The position numbers and the translations under genes were made by a program. From Cryoendolithus antarcticus (lineage: Eukaryota > Ascomycota > Dothideomycetes > Cladosporiales > Cladosporiaceae): a stretch of 64,000 bases of DNA. Below are positions 1 to 9,480 of the stretch, in pieces; positions within the stretch are counted from its first letter, which is position 1; every line of letters begins with the position of its first letter. A model generated the notes under the pieces. It was given only the letters and a program-made list of their open reading frames with translations. It did not search any database and had not been told where the DNA came from. The stretch spans positions 186,001-250,000 of the forward strand of contig NAJO01000044.1 in NCBI GenBank assembly GCA_002077065.1. The letters run 5' to 3'.

Positions 1-2
1 TC

Positions 3-809
3 AGCCTGGAGGAGACTATTCTCGCCACCAAATACAGTCTCGCTCAACAAGTACTTTACAACCCGGTGCTGGGCCTGGTGAAAGCATCGATGGTCGTCTT
101 CTTCTTACGGCTCGGCGATCGGCGCAAGGCTATCAAATGGACGCTACTCGTATTTGGCGCCATTAACATCGGCCACATGATCTCGGTCTTCATCGCAGCC
201 CTGTTTCAGTGCATCCCGGTCTCCGCTTATTGGAATCGCTACCGTCCTGTGCCGCCGGATGACTTCCAATGTATCGACGAGAAGGCGTTCTCGCTTGTCA
301 CCGCGGGTCTCGCCATCTTGACTGACGTGGTCGTCCTCCTTATTCCAATGGCAATGCTGTGGAATTTGCAACTCAATCTTCGCAGGAAAGTCATCGTCGG
401 CATTGCGCTCTCACTCGGCTGGGTGGTCACTATCATCAGTGCGATCCGCTTCAAGGTCTTTTACAACTTCTGGATGGGGCTTGATAACGACGGAACATAC
501 GGCTACAACCAGGTGATCTCAGGGATAGAGATCAATGTCGCACTTATCACGTGCTGTGCGCCTGCACTCAAAGCCATGATCACGCTGTTCATGCCGAGAT
601 TTTTCGGCACCGTTGATGGCTCGCGGAAACATGGGAATGTGTCGTACTCCCGCGAGGCTTATGCGATGCAGAATCGGAGTCAATCGAAGACCAAGCCGCA
701 TTCACGGAGGGAGAATGTGAGTGGGTTATATGGTCGTGACGATGATGCGGAGAGTCAGGAGGCGATTGTCAACACTGGTCAGTCATTGAACGGGGGTCCA
801 TCGAGATGA
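3..809 (+). CDS. Rhodopsin-like fungal integral membrane protein (3' part)
   Basis: The reading frame is open from base 3, so the 5' end lies outside the window; 268 codons are visible before the stop at 807-809. The protein has several hydrophobic segments, including around 'WTLLVFGAINIGHM', 'LVTAGLAILTDVVVLLIP' and 'IALSLGWVVTIISAIR', then a polar Ser/Arg/Gln-rich tail. The order of an F-x-C-x-P loop after one helix, a 'D-V-V-V-L-L-I-P' helix and a polar cytosolic tail is what is known from the fungal rhodopsin-like (SAT4/PTH11-related) family, which are plasma-membrane proteins mostly without assigned ligands. Family assignment is from motif order; role is unknown. Confidence 0.85.
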   Translation, partial: SLEETILATKYSLAQQVLYNPVLGLVKASMVVFFLRLGDRRKAIKWTLLVFGAINIGHMISVFIAALFQCIPVSAYWNRYRPVPPDDFQCIDEKAFSLVTAGLAILTDVVVLLIPMAMLWNLQLNLRRKVIVGIALSLGWVVTIISAIRFKVFYNFWMGLDNDGTYGYNQVISGIEINVALITCCAPALKAMITLFMPRFFGTVDGSRKHGNVSYSREAYAMQNRSQSKTKPHSRRENVSGLYGRDDDAESQEAIVNTGQSLNGGPSR

Positions 810-1284
810 AGACGGCCTAAGCTTACCAGTGTTTGCTCGTTAACAGATCTCCATCGAATTTAGTACTTGCACTCCAAGGTAGCCTGATTCAATGTGCGCG
901 TTCACCGCACATCAACATCTACGACAAACACTCTATACTTCCCAGAAAGTTAGCTTTGTTAAGCCACTCAAGCGGCGCTTGCGTTTGGCTTCGTTAGTCC
1001 CTTACATGATAAGCAATATTCCCGTTATCTGTCAATGTGCACCGAACGTACTGACAGACATTGGCGACGTCGTGACGTTCAAGAAGGACACTGTCTCAAG
1101 CCGTCACCGCAATTGCATGCTATCATAGCGAGCGTGTCGTTGTGTCTGAGGCAAGTACGACCATCTGTCGAATTGCCACGGACCTATCGCGAAATTGCTG
1201 TGATACTTTGACGTATAAAGAGGATATGTAATCACTGTGCATTCTAATGGATCAAGAGTCATCTTGCGACCTGATAACCTTCAG
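810..1284. other. Intergenic, no gene seen
   Basis: This 475-base stretch separates the rhodopsin-like gene from the next start codon on the same strand. A short open frame at 892-1128 has no family resemblance and irregular composition. A TATA-like 'acgtataaag' lies near 1211-1220, about 70 bases before the proposed start at 1285, and could be promoter sequence. Confidence 0.5.
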
Positions 1285-2210
1285 ATGTCAGAGCCTAATC
1301 CGCTGCGTTCGGCGAAGACGACATCCACACAAGCAACATATTGTGGCCCAGACCACACAACATCTTTACACCACTCCATCTACGAAAGCATCTTCGAAGC
1401 TTTCCGCAAGAACGAGCATGTGAGAGCGCTATGGAACGCCGCTGGTCAGCTCCTACCCGATGGCGTCCGAGCTCTCGCCAAATCGGTCACCGCAATCATC
1501 ATGTCCGCTCACGACCACAGCGAGGGAGGCGAGTGGATCTGGGACCATGAGGTAATGTCTGAAGCCATCTGGCAAGCTCAGTCCTGCGAGCTGGCCGCAA
1601 CGCTAGACAGTCTGCCCCTGGCTGCTGGCTTCGAAATTGTGCGGAGTTTGTCAGAGAAATTGCTACGCAGAGTGGACGTACTACAGGGAGGTTTGCCTGG
1701 GGAGACCGGCAGGCTCGTTGAGAGCATCGACAAGGGGGTGATGGAATGTCCAGCAGCAGATTGCCATTGCCATGATGGCACGGCACAGTCTGCATGCATG
1801 ATCACTGGGCCGCTGCAAGCTGACAAGTCGCGCGCGCCAGTGCCGAGCATGAGTGGGGACGGAAAGTCGGGCGGAGACTCAGCGGACGACGCCATGCAAG
1901 AGCGCTTATATGTGCTTGTGTTCGCGTCCATCGAAAGGAAACTGAATCTGATCTTGCACAGACATGCCAGTGAGCTGCGCGCTCGTTCATCATACAGCGT
2001 GGCGGACTGTCGCGACGCAATGATAGGTGAGCACTAATTCTGTCCGACGGCTTACCTCCACCTGCTGATCAGCTTTCAGTTATTACACACGCCGTCCTGT
2101 CGATATATCTTGTGTCGGGACGCTCTGCTGGCGATCTTGCTCTCGAGGCAGCATGCTGGGTGTATTCGATGCTGTCTGGAGGCGTTGAAGGGTCTTACTC
2201 GATGTTCTGA
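1285..2210 (+). CDS. Unknown protein, type B paralogue 1
   Basis: Two exons, 1285-2026 and 2080-2210, give 290 aa. The intron (53 nt, donor gtgagc, branch ctgat, acceptor tttcag) is phase 1. I start at the ATG at 1285; an in-frame GTG lies at 1237 but fungal nuclear genes rarely use it. The protein resembles the gene at 29825-30670: both have a helical stretch, then 'E-W-I-x-D-x-x-V-M-x-x-A-I', then about 20 residues on 'V-(x)6-L', and near the C terminus '(A/V)-(D/N)-C-R-D' immediately before the intron, which falls at the same codon and phase in both. After the intron come the residues VITHAVLSIYLV, a short hydrophobic run that may be membrane-associated. No known domain recognised. A type A gene follows 0.5 kb downstream on the same strand. 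Confidence 0.6.
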
Positions 2211-2711
2211 TCGGCCTGGGGTTTGGCGAGCTCTGGCGACGCTCTTTATCAGGTCTGGTAGCAGGTCGACTAACGTCGGGTTGGAACTTGTGCCGGACCG
2301 CCGATGCGCTGCTTGGCCATGCTGTTTGCGGGATCGGGATGTAAGGTAATGAAATATTGGAAGTGAGGACATTCTTGCAATATTCCCATGTACACAATGA
2401 CACCTCCATGTCAATGAATGAGTCCAGGAAGATGAGTATCAAGGCTCCTCCGCTTGTGCCTCGAACGACACTTCGCTTCGCCGTCACATCGAGACATCAT
2501 GACGGGTGGCTGATCGCTCAGACCAGGCACGTAGCCGTCGTACTACCAACGTGACCAAACGCATTTGGTTTGCACCATTCTGGTCCCGCACGAGCCCAAT
2601 TTTCCGTGAACACCCAGTCTTCCTCCCCTTCACTCGGCCATACAAGTCCTTTCTTGCCCAAATACCACGTAGCAGACACGTGCTGAAAAATGGCTTTGAT
2701 CTTACGCAACC
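2211..2711. other. Spacer between type B and type A genes
   Basis: No supported gene. Several overlapping short frames on both strands lack consistent composition or homology. It must contain the terminator of the upstream gene and the promoter of the gene at 2712. Confidence 0.45.
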
Positions 2712-3348
2712 ATGGACGATAGACTCAAGCTCACTGAAATGGAGCACAAGACCAAAGCCAAGATCGAGGAGACTCTACAGACCCTCAACGCGGACATGGA
2801 GGCGCCCGTACTTGACGAAGAGGCCATCCAGTATATCGCCACACATACTGCTCGTCTCATTCAGCAAGCCCGACGTATCACCATTGATCGGAAGAGTCCC
2901 TTTGTCTGGTCTAATCATGTCGAAGAAGCACTGCAATCTATGGCAGCAAGCGCACATGGCGATACATCGAATGTCACGGTCGACAAAGAGCAGTCAGGCA
3001 TCGATAAGGTCAAGATTCAGTCAATGCAGGGTAGTGCCTGTCTTGCGCTTCGTCAGCAGATCCTCGGTATGTGACGCAGCCAAACATGGGAGCGTGCTAG
3101 GACACTGACGACAAATCCCAGCTAATGCGCGTGTGACACTTGTTGGAAAAAGCAGCAAGGGCAACTTCGAGTTGGTCCTGAGATCTGCTGGGGCTGATGC
3201 AGCAGTCACGGCGCTTGTGGTGAGCGACGCCGAGGATCCGAAGCACTGCATGGTGCTTGTCAAGGGCAAAGCCTGCCACTCCGATTTCGCTGCTATGCAG
3301 TCCGCCGACGAGGTACTGAAGCATGCAGTGGTGGAGCGCTTCGTTTGA
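2712..3348 (+). CDS. Type A family protein: histone-fold-like N terminus plus NAR core
   Basis: Exons 2712-3066 and 3122-3348, 193 aa; the 55-nt phase-1 intron (gtatgt...cccag) interrupts codon 119. Residues 8-26, 34-59 and 67-79 read as three helices separated by short loops, with 'EEAIQYIATHTARLIQQA' as the long middle helix and 'VWSNHVEEAL' as loop plus third helix; this is the layout of a histone fold (inference). After a linker comes 'LALRQQIL', the intron, 'ANARVTLVG', two predicted strands and a final helix containing 'CHSDFAAMQS'. The genes at 26823, 27752 and 28860 share this whole plan and five shorter genes share the part from LRxQ onward. Function unknown; a DNA-binding or dimerising role is only a guess. 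Confidence 0.75.
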
Positions 3349-3952
3349 ACTGTCCAATGTAAGCGAATGAGGCGTCGACGTCGTTATACGCGGTCTACGT
3401 GCTGACTTCTCGGCCAGAAGAGAGCGATTGCGCCCGTGGTCGTGTAGCGATGCAGAATTAGCATTCGATGGTGGCTTCAGGGCTTGCATGACCTTTGGCG
3501 AAAGGGCAGAGAGGTGGCACTCCAATCCTACGATAAGCAGTCGATGACCCGACATGGATGGGATCTTGGTGAAACCGGTGCGAAAGTTCCCGAGACTTGG
3601 ATTGATGTCAATCCCGTTACATTGCTGCCTTGTCCCACATCTCTAATATTACATCCTCTCATTCATCCGCCATGTATCTGTCCGTTTCAGAGCGTATTAT
3701 ACATCATCAGGGGAATATCATACAGCCAGCCCAAGTCTTCGTAAGGAAAGTCAAGTCGTGATACAATAGTCCGCGTCCGTTCAAGTTCGTCTTGATGGTA
3801 CATCGTTGTGCAGAACCAGATCGTTAAGGAAAGCAAAATTCGAAGCAAGGTGTTGTGTTGCCGTGTGGCAGTGTCGGTGAGGAAGTTCTGGTCGCATCAC
3901 AGGATTATGGCAAAGCTGAAGCGATTGCAAAGTAGGCGTAGAGACTTTGCAA
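3349..3952. other. Intergenic between convergent genes
   Basis: This 600-base gap lies between two genes that converge on it, so it holds two 3' untranslated regions. Open frames at 3484-3744 (+) and 3781-4032 (-) show no homology or splice support. No repeat seen. Confidence 0.5.
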
Positions 3953-4880
3953 TCATGTCTGAGATCGGGTCGGCTCAGTAGGACCAGAGGAGGGAGGCCT
4001 ATCGGGTCCTGCAGTGACCATGCGAGGTTCACTCGGTTGCTGTGTCGCCTGCTCCAAAGCCGGCGCAGGAGCTAGCGGCGGGCCTGGGATCATCGAAGGT
4101 ATTGTACCAGCTCCACTCGTTTCTCTGTGACGCGTTATAGCTGCTAGAGCGGGTGAATCCCTCTGCTCCGCCTGTACGGCATATGGACTCTCGTAGACCG
4201 GTGGCTGCATCTGCGCCATGCTACTGGGCTCCAGACGCATGCTTCTGCCTCGTTTCCTCTTTCCCGAAGATGAGCTGGAATTGCTCGACGTCTTCTGACC
4301 TGTGGGCGTGCTAATCATACCGGAGATGGGCACGCGTTGAAGCGGCGGGAGCGAGGCGCGAGGATCGGGAGCTGAGGGACCCGAAGGGTAAGAAGTCTGC
4401 ATGGAAGGCAGCGGCGCGGTGTATTGTAGTGCCTCGCGCGGCGCATATGCTGGTCCAACAGTGCCAATCGAGGCCGCAAGCGCGGCGGACTCAAGTTGCG
4501 CTGGAGGTGGATTCTTCGGCGGACGTCCGCGCTTGCGTTTCGGTGGCTGCGCTTGACCGATTTGCGATGACATTTGCGGTGGCAGACTCATTCCAGATGT
4601 AGACGTGAGCTTGGGCATGATCGCGCGAGGTGGGGCTGCGTCAGAGCCCCAGGGTCTTTTGAGGGAGCCGCCGATTGGTGCTGAGAGGGGTGTGTGAGGA
4701 ACGTTCTGGGATAGTGGGGAGTGTGCAGCGCGTTTGAGCTCTTCGAAGGCAAAGCGACAGGCATTGAGGGACCGGCCTGTTCGGTATTAGCAACCTGCCA
4801 CGAATTGGACTCCAACGCAGGATAGCCGCACCTGGCGGGAGAGGCATGTCCTCCCATCGTGGTTGTATTTGATTTGCCAT
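3953..4880 (-). CDS. AT-hook, Pro/Ser-rich nuclear protein
   Basis: Exons 4832-4880 and 3953-4776 on the minus strand, 290 aa; the 55-nt phase-1 intron has donor gtgcgg and acceptor gaacag. Splicing produces a continuous N terminus running 'RWEDMPLPPG' into 'RSLNACRFAFEELKR', which supports the model. At about residue 100 is 'KRKRGRPPKNPP', an AT-hook core (GRP flanked by basic residues) known to bind the minor groove of AT-rich DNA, and a second basic cluster 'GKRKRGRSMR' follows later. The rest is low-complexity Pro/Ser/Gln/Ala sequence, probably disordered. A chromatin or transcription role is likely from the AT-hook; the exact identity is not recognised. The short N-terminal W...R...A...F motif could be the end of a Myb-like helix. 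Confidence 0.75.
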
Positions 4881-6127
4881 TACCACATTAAGTAGGTTCG
4901 TGGACGATATGGAAGCGCATTTTATGATCTCTGCCAATAGGTAATTCTGCGTTGTGATGTAAGTCCTGTGCCTTGTGCCCAGCTGCGGTAAAACGGTATA
5001 CCTTTTCGTCATTAGAGAAGCCCGGTCCGTCGCGAGGGCCATAGCCAGCCATAGGTTGACAGATAAAGGGGAACAGTTCGGATCGTCGTGTCGCAGACTC
5101 ATGAGAAACATACGTCGCAAAGGTCGGGAAGTCGTACAGATATGAAGTCGCTCAAGGTGCTGAGGCGCGTACAGCTCGTCAAGTCATTAGGTCGGGCCGG
5201 TCGAAGACAAAAGAGAAGTGCTCTGTGGTGCGCGCTTCGAAGGTACAGATCCAGGCAGATGCGCTCGGCGTGAGAAGCTCGTGAGGAGAGGTGCAGCAAG
5301 ACTGCAGACGCTGTGTAGGAGGTTCAAACGAGTGTGTGAGAAGTGCGTCGGCGTCAATGCAAGGGGACTAGGAAAGATGCATGGCGGGGGCCATTGTAGA
5401 AAAGCGCGGTCTGGTGCACAGAAGACGAGAGTAATACGCAGCGCCTGCTGAATAACTTGCAGGGAGCGCGGGTGATAGGAGATGGAAGGAAAATGCGTCC
5501 GCCGTCTGGAGATGAAACGCGCTGCAGGAGCATGCAGAGGGTGCATTAGTCGCGATCTTGTTTTCAACTCGTGCATGAAGTGATGAACGGACCGTGTGAG
5601 GACCTGAACATATATACATGATCGACTTACAGACAGAGGCTGCCGAAGCCATTGCTAAGTCTCAGGTGACAGGCTCGGCGTTACATTGGGCATTGCAACA
5701 TGATTACACTCGGTATGCGATGCCAACAAATTTCTTGGGATTGACGTGTGTTGTCAAGAACCGGGTGGAGCCATGGCGCAAGACCTGCAGGAGGCACGGC
5801 ACGCGCCGACCCAAGATTGTTCTTCGAGTATTCTTCCGTGCTCGTCAGAGTACTGCCGAACCGGGACGAGGTCCGTTAGTCCATTCCGACTGCACGGGAC
5901 GTGGACGATACAAAGTAGAGAACCCGTCGCTCGCTCAAGTGCACTTCTCTCACACTCCGCCAGCTGTGCAACTAGCCATTTCGCCATGGTTTGAAGAAGC
6001 AGTCACATTGCCAGTTTGGTTTCGAAATACATGCAGTCTCGGCCCTGCTGTTACACCAGCCGCCGAAGTCTCACTCTACGCGCCGCATGAACGCCATGAT
6101 GCAATGCGATATCATACATGCAGCATC
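4881..6127. other. Intergenic, long 5' flank of the AT-hook gene
   Basis: About 1.2 kb without a supported gene. Many overlapping short frames occur on both strands (5187-5652 minus, 5618-6145 plus), none with a recognisable domain or a convincing splice partner. The part next to 4880 should be promoter and 5' leader of the AT-hook gene; a TATA-like 'acatatatacatg' lies near 5608-5620. The part next to 6128 is the 3' flank of the GH39 gene. Confidence 0.45.
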
Positions 6128-7871
6128 TTATCGTTCGAACACTAGCAACGAAGTGCCGTGTATCGGCAAGTTCAAATCTACCATCACCTTGCCACCCCTC
6201 AACCTGAGCCACTTCGGCCTGCCCACTGTCTGCAATTGCCCGGCAGTCCGCAGTGTCTCATACTGCTCCGATGTAGGCTGTTGCGGCGATCCCATACCTA
6301 GCCATGTGGTGTAAGAATTGCTGTGGTTGTCGTCGATGCGATAGTGCGTCAACTTTACGGACTTGCAATTCTTCGCCAGTCCGTGCACATCAACTTCGAT
6401 CTGGGCATCTGGCTTGGGCAGATCATCGTCGTGGTAGTGCCATATCATGACAGCAACTTTGCCGGAGCCCTCATCGGAGCTTGCAAGCACACCGACATCA
6501 GTAGCTCTCTGTACACTATTTACCACGACATCCTGCAGTGCCAGCTGAGCGCTGCTTTGGGCCTTCACGCGGTCTCCAGTCATCTTGCCAAACATTCGGA
6601 AGATGTTGAGGATTGGCTTATCGATGCCGTTTGTTGTGAGCACTCGTAGCCCGTCGAAGTACTTCCGGCCGTCATACTCGAATGCCCAGGTCAATGTGCC
6701 TTGGAGATCTATCCCATATTCTGCAGCAAGATCAAGCTGCCGCACGAAAGACTCGGCGGTGTAGCTGGGGAACACAATGCCATTACGGTAGCCATACGCT
6801 GGGCTAGCGCAAGCCGCGCAGCCATCAGGGTCATCCTCGCCGATGATGACTGGGAGGTGCTCAAGCGTGGGAAACTCCTTGATGACATTGAACGCATCTC
6901 GAGCATTTTGTAGCGCCGCAGACACATTCATCTGGAGATGTCCTGGCGTGGCAGCACTAGCGTTGATGTATGTCGGTGAGCCCTTGGCATGGAAGCTGAT
7001 GAAATCGAGCTCTGTTCCGATCTGGCCTGTAGCAGCATTCTGACCATCGACAGTATGCTGCAGGAACTGACGCAGGTAGTCACCACTTGCACCAGTGCCC
7101 CCGCCTGCGATCTCTGGCCCACCTATACGAGCAGTCGGTAGAGCGCGACGGACTGCATCTACAGCGTAGTCGTGGAGGGTCAGGAACTCATGCTCTGTGC
7201 CATTGAAGTACGGAATGTTGGGCTCATTCCAGCTGCACCATGATTGTCAGTACGTTTGCGTCGACCAAGGGGATGTCGGACTAGACCTACACTTCCCAGT
7301 ACCAGCTGTTCACTTCTTCAGCTCCGTATCTCTCTACAGAATGCTTCACCCACTGGTAGACCAGCTCCGCCCACTTTTGGTAGCTCTTCGGGGGATAACT
7401 CCAGCCCGTGAAGATCACATTGTACGAGAGAGTCTCGTCGAAGTAGAACTCGTATGGATCGGGATTGTTACTCAGCGCCTTCGGCATGAAGCCAATCTGC
7501 GCGTACGGCTTGACATTACGCTCAAGGTAGGTGTCAAAGATATCGTCAACGATGGTCCAATTGTATATGGGATTCCCAGTCTCGTCCTCGGTGTAGGCAT
7601 TAGTGCTACCCCACTTGAGGCGTGGCGAGCCATCTCCAGTAGTGAGCAGGTTGTGTGTTCGAAAGTACGTCTGTGATGGACCAAGTTCGCCAAGCTCCTT
7701 GATCAAGGCAGAGCCATTCAACTGAGTGGCTTCATTCGGTTCATCGCAGCCAAAGAAGCGAGAGGTTTGTGGGAGAGGACCAAGAGATTTGGATGCATCA
7801 ACTGTGACCGACACCCGATGTGTTGCGACACCGGAAAGACAGGCTATTGCCAGGTATGGATGTGTGATCAT
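6128..7871 (-). CDS. Secreted glycoside hydrolase, GH39-like beta-xylosidase
   Basis: Exons 7291-7871 and 6128-7232 (minus), 561 aa; 58-nt phase-2 intron (gtaggt...gtgcag). Splicing rebuilds 'SWYWEV-WNEPNIPYF', where WNEPN carries the acid/base Glu (E197) used by clan GH-A enzymes such as GH39. 'VIIGEDDPDG' (E326) is the likely nucleophile site. The N terminus 'HPYLAIACLSGVATHRVSV' is a weak signal peptide followed directly by a beta-rich start 'VTVDASKSLGPLPQTSRFFG' typical of GH39 proteins. Known GH39 members release xylose from xylo-oligosaccharides; substrate here is not shown. The length fits the family. The start could be slightly different because the signal is poor. It is the only clear plant-polysaccharide enzyme in the window. 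Confidence 0.88.
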
Positions 7872-9480
7872 GATCGAGTTTTAGAGTGCAAGTCGTGAGA
7901 CGCGAAATACAATGACTGCGGACCTACCTATGTATTTACCTTATGGGTCACAATAGGATGTCTCCAACCCCGCCATGCTCCTCGCCTGACCCATGTCAAC
8001 GATCGGTGTCTATCGTAGAGGCAGAGTGACATCTTGAATGGTAAGTAAGCTCCTCTGGGTAAATCAACGAATGATTGAGAAGATCTGCAAGGACGATCTG
8101 CTAAGCATTCTCGAGTGTGCCGAAAAGGCAGTGGCTGCGGGGTTCGACCGGCTCATTGATCTGAGCCGGCCATGGTGGCATTCGCAATGGTGACATAGCG
8201 TGCATCCCACTCTTCGTTCGGGATAGGGAACTTGGACAGCAAGTCTGATTCTATACGCTCCGTCCTTGACCACAGGGTGTGTCGTGGAAGGCATTGAATG
8301 CACCAAGAGACGTGATCGAATAGATGGAGTGGTCGAAGCCGGAACGGCACGAAGCCGCGTCCGGGGACTCGTGCACCTCCACTCTGCGCACTCGCGACAC
8401 CAACCTTCCGTATGTTTCAATACCTATTGCATCAGAAGTCCGCACCATCGTGATATGGAAGTCCATTGACAGATGCTTAAGTAGGTCAGATGACGCTTGA
8501 TTTTGCGTCAGCTGTTTCACTCCAGGCGATGTTGCGAGAGGCAATCTTCTCCGGCCAATCGATGTGTCTCTCGAATCACCATACTAACTATGAGCGATTC
8601 AGACTGTTATAAAGCGGCATAATCTCATGCGATCGACAAGCCTGCAAGCGAGCCCTCGAAGCCGCAATCTTTGAGGTGGTCTCTCATACAGCAATACTAG
8701 GATCTAGGCTTCTGCACGAAGGAGATCGCCTTTTTAAGCCTTTGAGCAGCTCGGAAACGAAGGTATCTTCCAAAGGTCCAGCACGCCAACGAACACCGAC
8801 AGCCGACAGTCTATGAGCACAGCTCGGGACGCTGCTTCCCAGGCTTGTCAAGCTCTTGTGAGGACAAATCTGCCTCTGTCGACGCTTTCCTTGCTTTAAC
8901 GGGTGAAGCCGTGGTGGCTTGGCGTTGCCCAAAGAGTTCATTCCCAGGCACAAGTCTACCAGCTTCTTTCACTTACAGCGCGGCTTTCATTGCCATCACA
9001 TATCATTGTAGGGGCGGTGTCGTCCATCATTCCCTCAGCGACCGCCTGATACCGATGAAGATGCTGTGCAGAGAGCAGTAGACCAGCAAGATCTTACGTA
9101 GTGGGTACCGATCACGTAGCGGCGTAGACAGATCAAGTCACTCATTACCGTAGATCATCTATCTTTCTACGGTCCAAACGCTCTGGCCGAGCATCCTCCC
9201 ACCCGCGCGCAATCTCTACATTCACTGCGGACTCTCACGAGGCTGCGTGTCGGCTGTGTCTATGTTGCAGCAATCTGTGCATCCTTGAGTTCGGTTTCGA
9301 CCAGTGTCGAACTTTGCTTCACACTCCGCACCGCCTTGCTCCTTCACATCCCGTACATCGCAAATTCGAATACTCGTGCTGCCACACTTTGCACATGCCG
9401 TAGACAACCTTCGGTAGTCCCGCGCGCGAGACGGAGCACCTCCCAGCACCATCACCCGCACCCCCGTACGGCACGTCACT
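7872..9480. other. Intergenic 1.6 kb between divergent GH39 and SET2
   Basis: Contains the promoters of the GH39 gene (minus) and SET2 (plus). Minus-strand frames at 8064-8544 in three different phases have a slightly protein-like look but need at least one frameshift to join and match nothing I recognise, so I leave them uncalled. No repeats or RNA genes seen. Confidence 0.45.

Noticed and set aside
8064..8544. Minus-strand frames with protein-like stretches such as DFHITMVRTSDAIGIETYG and IPNEEWDARYVTIANA
   Set aside because: They lie in different phases, need a frameshift to join, have no ATG-led long frame and match nothing I know.
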